Assembly (NCBI RefSeq): GCF_000497445.1
Contig: NZ_CM002285.1
Span: 1,392,126-1,398,570, forward strand
Direction: 5' to 3'
From: Streptomyces roseochromogenus subsp. oscitans DS 12.976
GTDB lineage: Bacteria > Actinomycetota > Actinomycetes > Streptomycetales > Streptomycetaceae
Length of the DNA stretch: 6,445 nt
Shown: piece after piece, positions 4,253 to 6,445 of the stretch
Layout: each line of letters opens with the position of its first letter
How positions within the stretch are numbered: position 1 is the stretch's first letter
Position numbers and translations under genes: made by a program
Notes under the pieces: model-generated
Told to the model about the DNA's origin: nothing
Databases searched by the model: none
Seen by the model: only the letters and a program-made list of their open reading frames with translations

Positions 4253-6445
4253 GTGACGACACCCGGATCCATCGAAGCAGGATCCATCGAAGGCAGGATC
4301 GCCGAGGAACTCGGCGTACGGGAGCGGCAGGTGAAGGCCGCGGTGGAACTGCTCGACGGCGGTTCGACCGTGCCCTTCATCGCCCGCTACCGCAAGGAAG
4401 CGACCGAGATGCTCGACGACGCGCAGCTGCGTACGCTCGAGGAGCGGCTGCGCTATCTGCGGGAGCTGGAGGAGCGGCGGACCGCGATCCTGGAGTCGGT
4501 GCGCGAGCAGGGCAAGCTCACCGACGAGCTGGAGGCACAGATCCGCGGCGCCGAGACCAAGGCGCGACTGGAGGACGTCTACCTCCCGTACAAGCCCAAG
4601 CGGCGCACCAAGGCGCAGATCGCGCGCGAGGCCGGTCTGGAGCCGCTGGCGGAGGGCCTGCTGGGCGATCCGACGGTGGAGCCGCTGGCGGCCGCGGCCG
4701 CGTTCGTGGACGCCGACAAGGGCGTCGCCGATCCGCAGGCCGCCCTGGACGGGGCGCGGGCGATCCTCACCGAGCGGTTCTCGGAGGACGCCGACCTGAT
4801 CGGCGAGCTGCGTGAGCGCATGTGGGTGCGCGGGCGGCTGGCCGCGAAGGTGCGCGAGGGCAAGGAGGAGGCGGGCGCCAAGTTCGCCGACTACTTCGAC
4901 TTCGCCGAGCCGTTCACCGAGCTGCCCTCGCACCGCATCCTCGCGATGCTGCGCGGCGAGAAGGAGGAGGTCCTCGACCTCGTCCTGGAACCGGAGGAGG
5001 CCGCTGAGTCCTCATCGGCTCCGTCGTCGTACGAGGGCATCGTCGCGCACCGGTTCGCGATCGCCGACCGGGGCCGGCCGGCCGACAAGTGGCTGACGGA
5101 CACGGTCCGCTGGGCCTGGCGCACCCGCATCCTCGTCCACCTCGGCATCGACCTGCGCCTCAGGCTGCGCACGGCCGCCGAGGACGAGGCGGTGAACGTC
5201 TTCGCGGCGAACCTGCGCGACCTGCTGCTGGCCGCCCCGGCCGGCACGCGTGCGACGCTGGGCCTGGACCCGGGTTTCCGTACGGGTGTGAAGGTCGCCG
5301 TGGTCGACGCGACCGGCAAGGTCGTCGCCACGGACGTGATCTACCCGCACGTCCCGGCCAACAAGTGGGACGAGGCGATCGCCAAGCTGGCCGGGCTCGC
5401 GAAGGAGCACATGGTCGAACTGATCGCGATCGGCAACGGCACCGCCTCCCGCGAGACCGACAAGCTCGCCGGTGAACTGATCACCAGGCACCCGGAGTTG
5501 AAGCTCACCAAGGTGACGGTGTCCGAGGCGGGCGCGTCGGTGTACTCGGCGTCGCAGTACGCCTCGCAGGAGCTGCCCGACATGGACGTGTCGCTGCGCG
5601 GCGCGGTGTCCATCGCGCGGCGGCTGCAGGACCCGCTGGCCGAGCTGGTGAAGATCGACCCGAAGTCCATCGGCGTCGGCCAGTACCAGCACGACCTGTC
5701 CGAGGTGAAGCTGTCCCGCTCGCTGGACGCGGTGGTCGAGGACTGTGTGAACGGCGTCGGCGTGGACGTCAACACCGCGTCCGTGCCGCTGCTTTCGCGG
5801 GTGTCCGGCATCTCCTCGGGCCTCGCCGAGAACATCGTGGCGCACCGGGACACGAACGGCCCGTTCACGTCCCGCTCGGAGCTGAAGAAGGTGGCGCGGC
5901 TCGGCCCGAAGGCGTTCGAGCAGTGCGCGGGCTTCCTGCGCATCCGTGGTGGCGACGACCCGCTGGACTCCTCCAGCGTGCACCCCGAGGCCTATCCGGT
6001 GGTCCGCCGCATGGTGAAGACCACGGGCCAGGAGGTGGCCTCCCTCATCGGCAACACGGGTGTGCTGCGCTCGCTGAAGCCGGCCGATTTCGTGGACGAC
6101 ACCTTCGGTCTGCCGACGGTGACGGACATTCTCAAGGAGCTGGAGAAGCCGGGGCGCGACCCGCGTCCGGCCTTCAAGACGGCCACCTTCAAGGAGGGCG
6201 TGGAGAAGATCTCCGACCTGTCCGCCGGGATGATCCTGGAAGGCGTGGTGACGAACGTGGCCGCCTTCGGCGCGTTCGTGGACGTCGGCGTCCACCAGGA
6301 CGGCCTGGTCCATGTGTCGGCGATGTCCAGGACGTTCGTCAAGGACCCGCGCGATGTCGCCAAGCCGGGTGACATCGTCAAGGTGAAGGTCCTGGACGTG
6401 GACATCCCGCGCAAGCGGATCGCCCTGACCCTGCGTCTGGACGAC
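4253..6445 (+). CDS. tex: Tex, S1 RNA-binding transcription accessory protein (3' partial)
   Basis: The gene runs 731 codons to the window edge without a stop. Tex is a conserved cytoplasmic nucleic-acid-binding protein, structurally related to the core of eukaryotic Spt6 and linked to transcription. Domains in order: N-terminal helical Tex_N region ([18 protein letters not shown] near 38-55, then [15 protein letters not shown] near 111-125); a YqgF/RNase H-like domain from about 333 with [11 protein letters not shown] (337-347); a helix-hairpin-helix region (about 500-580, from [15 protein letters not shown] to GGDDPLDSS); and a complete S1 domain (about 657-727, [21 protein letters not shown] to RIALTL). 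Full-length relatives are somewhat longer, so only a C-terminal tail is missing. The GTG start at 4253 gives the family N-terminus; GGAGAAGG lies 12 nt upstream, longer than usual. Codons 5-14 contain a 15-bp tandem duplication ([10 protein letters not shown]). It is divergent from the GlxA-type gene and probably transcribed alone. Confidence 0.97.
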   Translation, partial: MTTPGSIEAGSIEGRIAEELGVRERQVKAAVELLDGGSTVPFIARYRKEATEMLDDAQLRTLEERLRYLRELEERRTAILESVREQGKLTDELEAQIRGAETKARLEDVYLPYKPKRRTKAQIAREAGLEPLAEGLLGDPTVEPLAAAAAFVDADKGVADPQAALDGARAILTERFSEDADLIGELRERMWVRGRLAAKVREGKEEAGAKFADYFDFAEPFTELPSHRILAMLRGEKEEVLDLVLEPEEAAESSSAPSSYEGIVAHRFAIADRGRPADKWLTDTVRWAWRTRILVHLGIDLRLRLRTAAEDEAVNVFAANLRDLLLAAPAGTRATLGLDPGFRTGVKVAVVDATGKVVATDVIYPHVPANKWDEAIAKLAGLAKEHMVELIAIGNGTASRETDKLAGELITRHPELKLTKVTVSEAGASVYSASQYASQELPDMDVSLRGAVSIARRLQDPLAELVKIDPKSIGVGQYQHDLSEVKLSRSLDAVVEDCVNGVGVDVNTASVPLLSRVSGISSGLAENIVAHRDTNGPFTSRSELKKVARLGPKAFEQCAGFLRIRGGDDPLDSSSVHPEAYPVVRRMVKTTGQEVASLIGNTGVLRSLKPADFVDDTFGLPTVTDILKELEKPGRDPRPAFKTATFKEGVEKISDLSAGMILEGVVTNVAAFGAFVDVGVHQDGLVHVSAMSRTFVKDPRDVAKPGDIVKVKVLDVDIPRKRIALTLRLDD
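4265..4294 (+). repeat. 15-bp in-frame tandem duplication in the tex N-terminus
   Basis: GGATCCATCGAAGCA (4265-4279) is followed at once by GGATCCATCGAAGGC (4280-4294). The copies differ only at the last two bases and encode GSIEA and GSIEG. The reading frame is kept. It lies before the conserved Tex_N core and is probably neutral. Confidence 0.85.

Noticed and set aside
3303..4256. 317-residue + strand open frame opposite the GlxA-type gene
   Set aside because: The minus strand here encodes a clear DJ-1/AraC protein; this frame has no recognisable domain.
5012..6313. 433-residue minus-strand open frame opposite tex
   Set aside because: It is antisense to the conserved YqgF, HhH and S1 coding region; its His/Arg/Val-rich composition is typical of a high-GC shadow frame.

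Overview
The window is GC-rich, with strong G/C bias at third codon positions, short intergenic gaps and GTG as well as ATG starts. Together with the gene families present (a BldG/RsbW-type ATPase, a DUF308/HdeD membrane protein, GlxA/AraC regulators and a Tex protein), this points to a Streptomyces or closely related actinobacterial chromosome. That assignment is inferred from composition and protein resemblance; no search was run.

Layout. Positions 1-108 hold a tandem repeat whose 10-codon periodicity reads as Ala/Glu/Leu/Gln-rich decapeptides on the + strand. It runs into the 3' end of a minus-strand anti-sigma-type ATPase gene (93-596). Next on the minus strand is a six-helix HdeD-like membrane protein (774-1373) with an unusual purine-rich leader, seen as a pyrimidine tract on the + strand. 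A divergent intergenic region then leads to a + strand crotonase-fold gene (1559-2341) that looks leaderless. Its 3' end overlaps, tail to tail, a minus-strand DJ-1/PfpI gene (2328-2963). That gene lies 48 bp downstream of a GlxA-type regulator (3012-3971), and the two look like one operon. After a 281-bp divergent intergenic region, the + strand carries Tex (4253 to the window end), complete through its S1 domain and cut only in its C-terminal tail.

How the genes relate. The clearest functional unit is the regulator-enzyme pair at 2328-3971. Both proteins have a DJ-1-type domain with an intact nucleophile cysteine in almost the same sequence context; one has gained an AraC DNA-binding domain and the other stands alone. 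The other genes (ATPase, HdeD-like, crotonase, Tex) look like independent chromosomal units for signalling, stress or membrane function, acyl-CoA chemistry and transcription.

I do not see a clearly new multi-gene system. The points most worth checking are the decapeptide repeat at the left edge, the crotonase that lacks both hydratase glutamates but resembles methylmalonyl-CoA decarboxylase, the repeat-derived overlapping 3' ends near 2299-2341, and the pyrimidine tract at 1402-1466.
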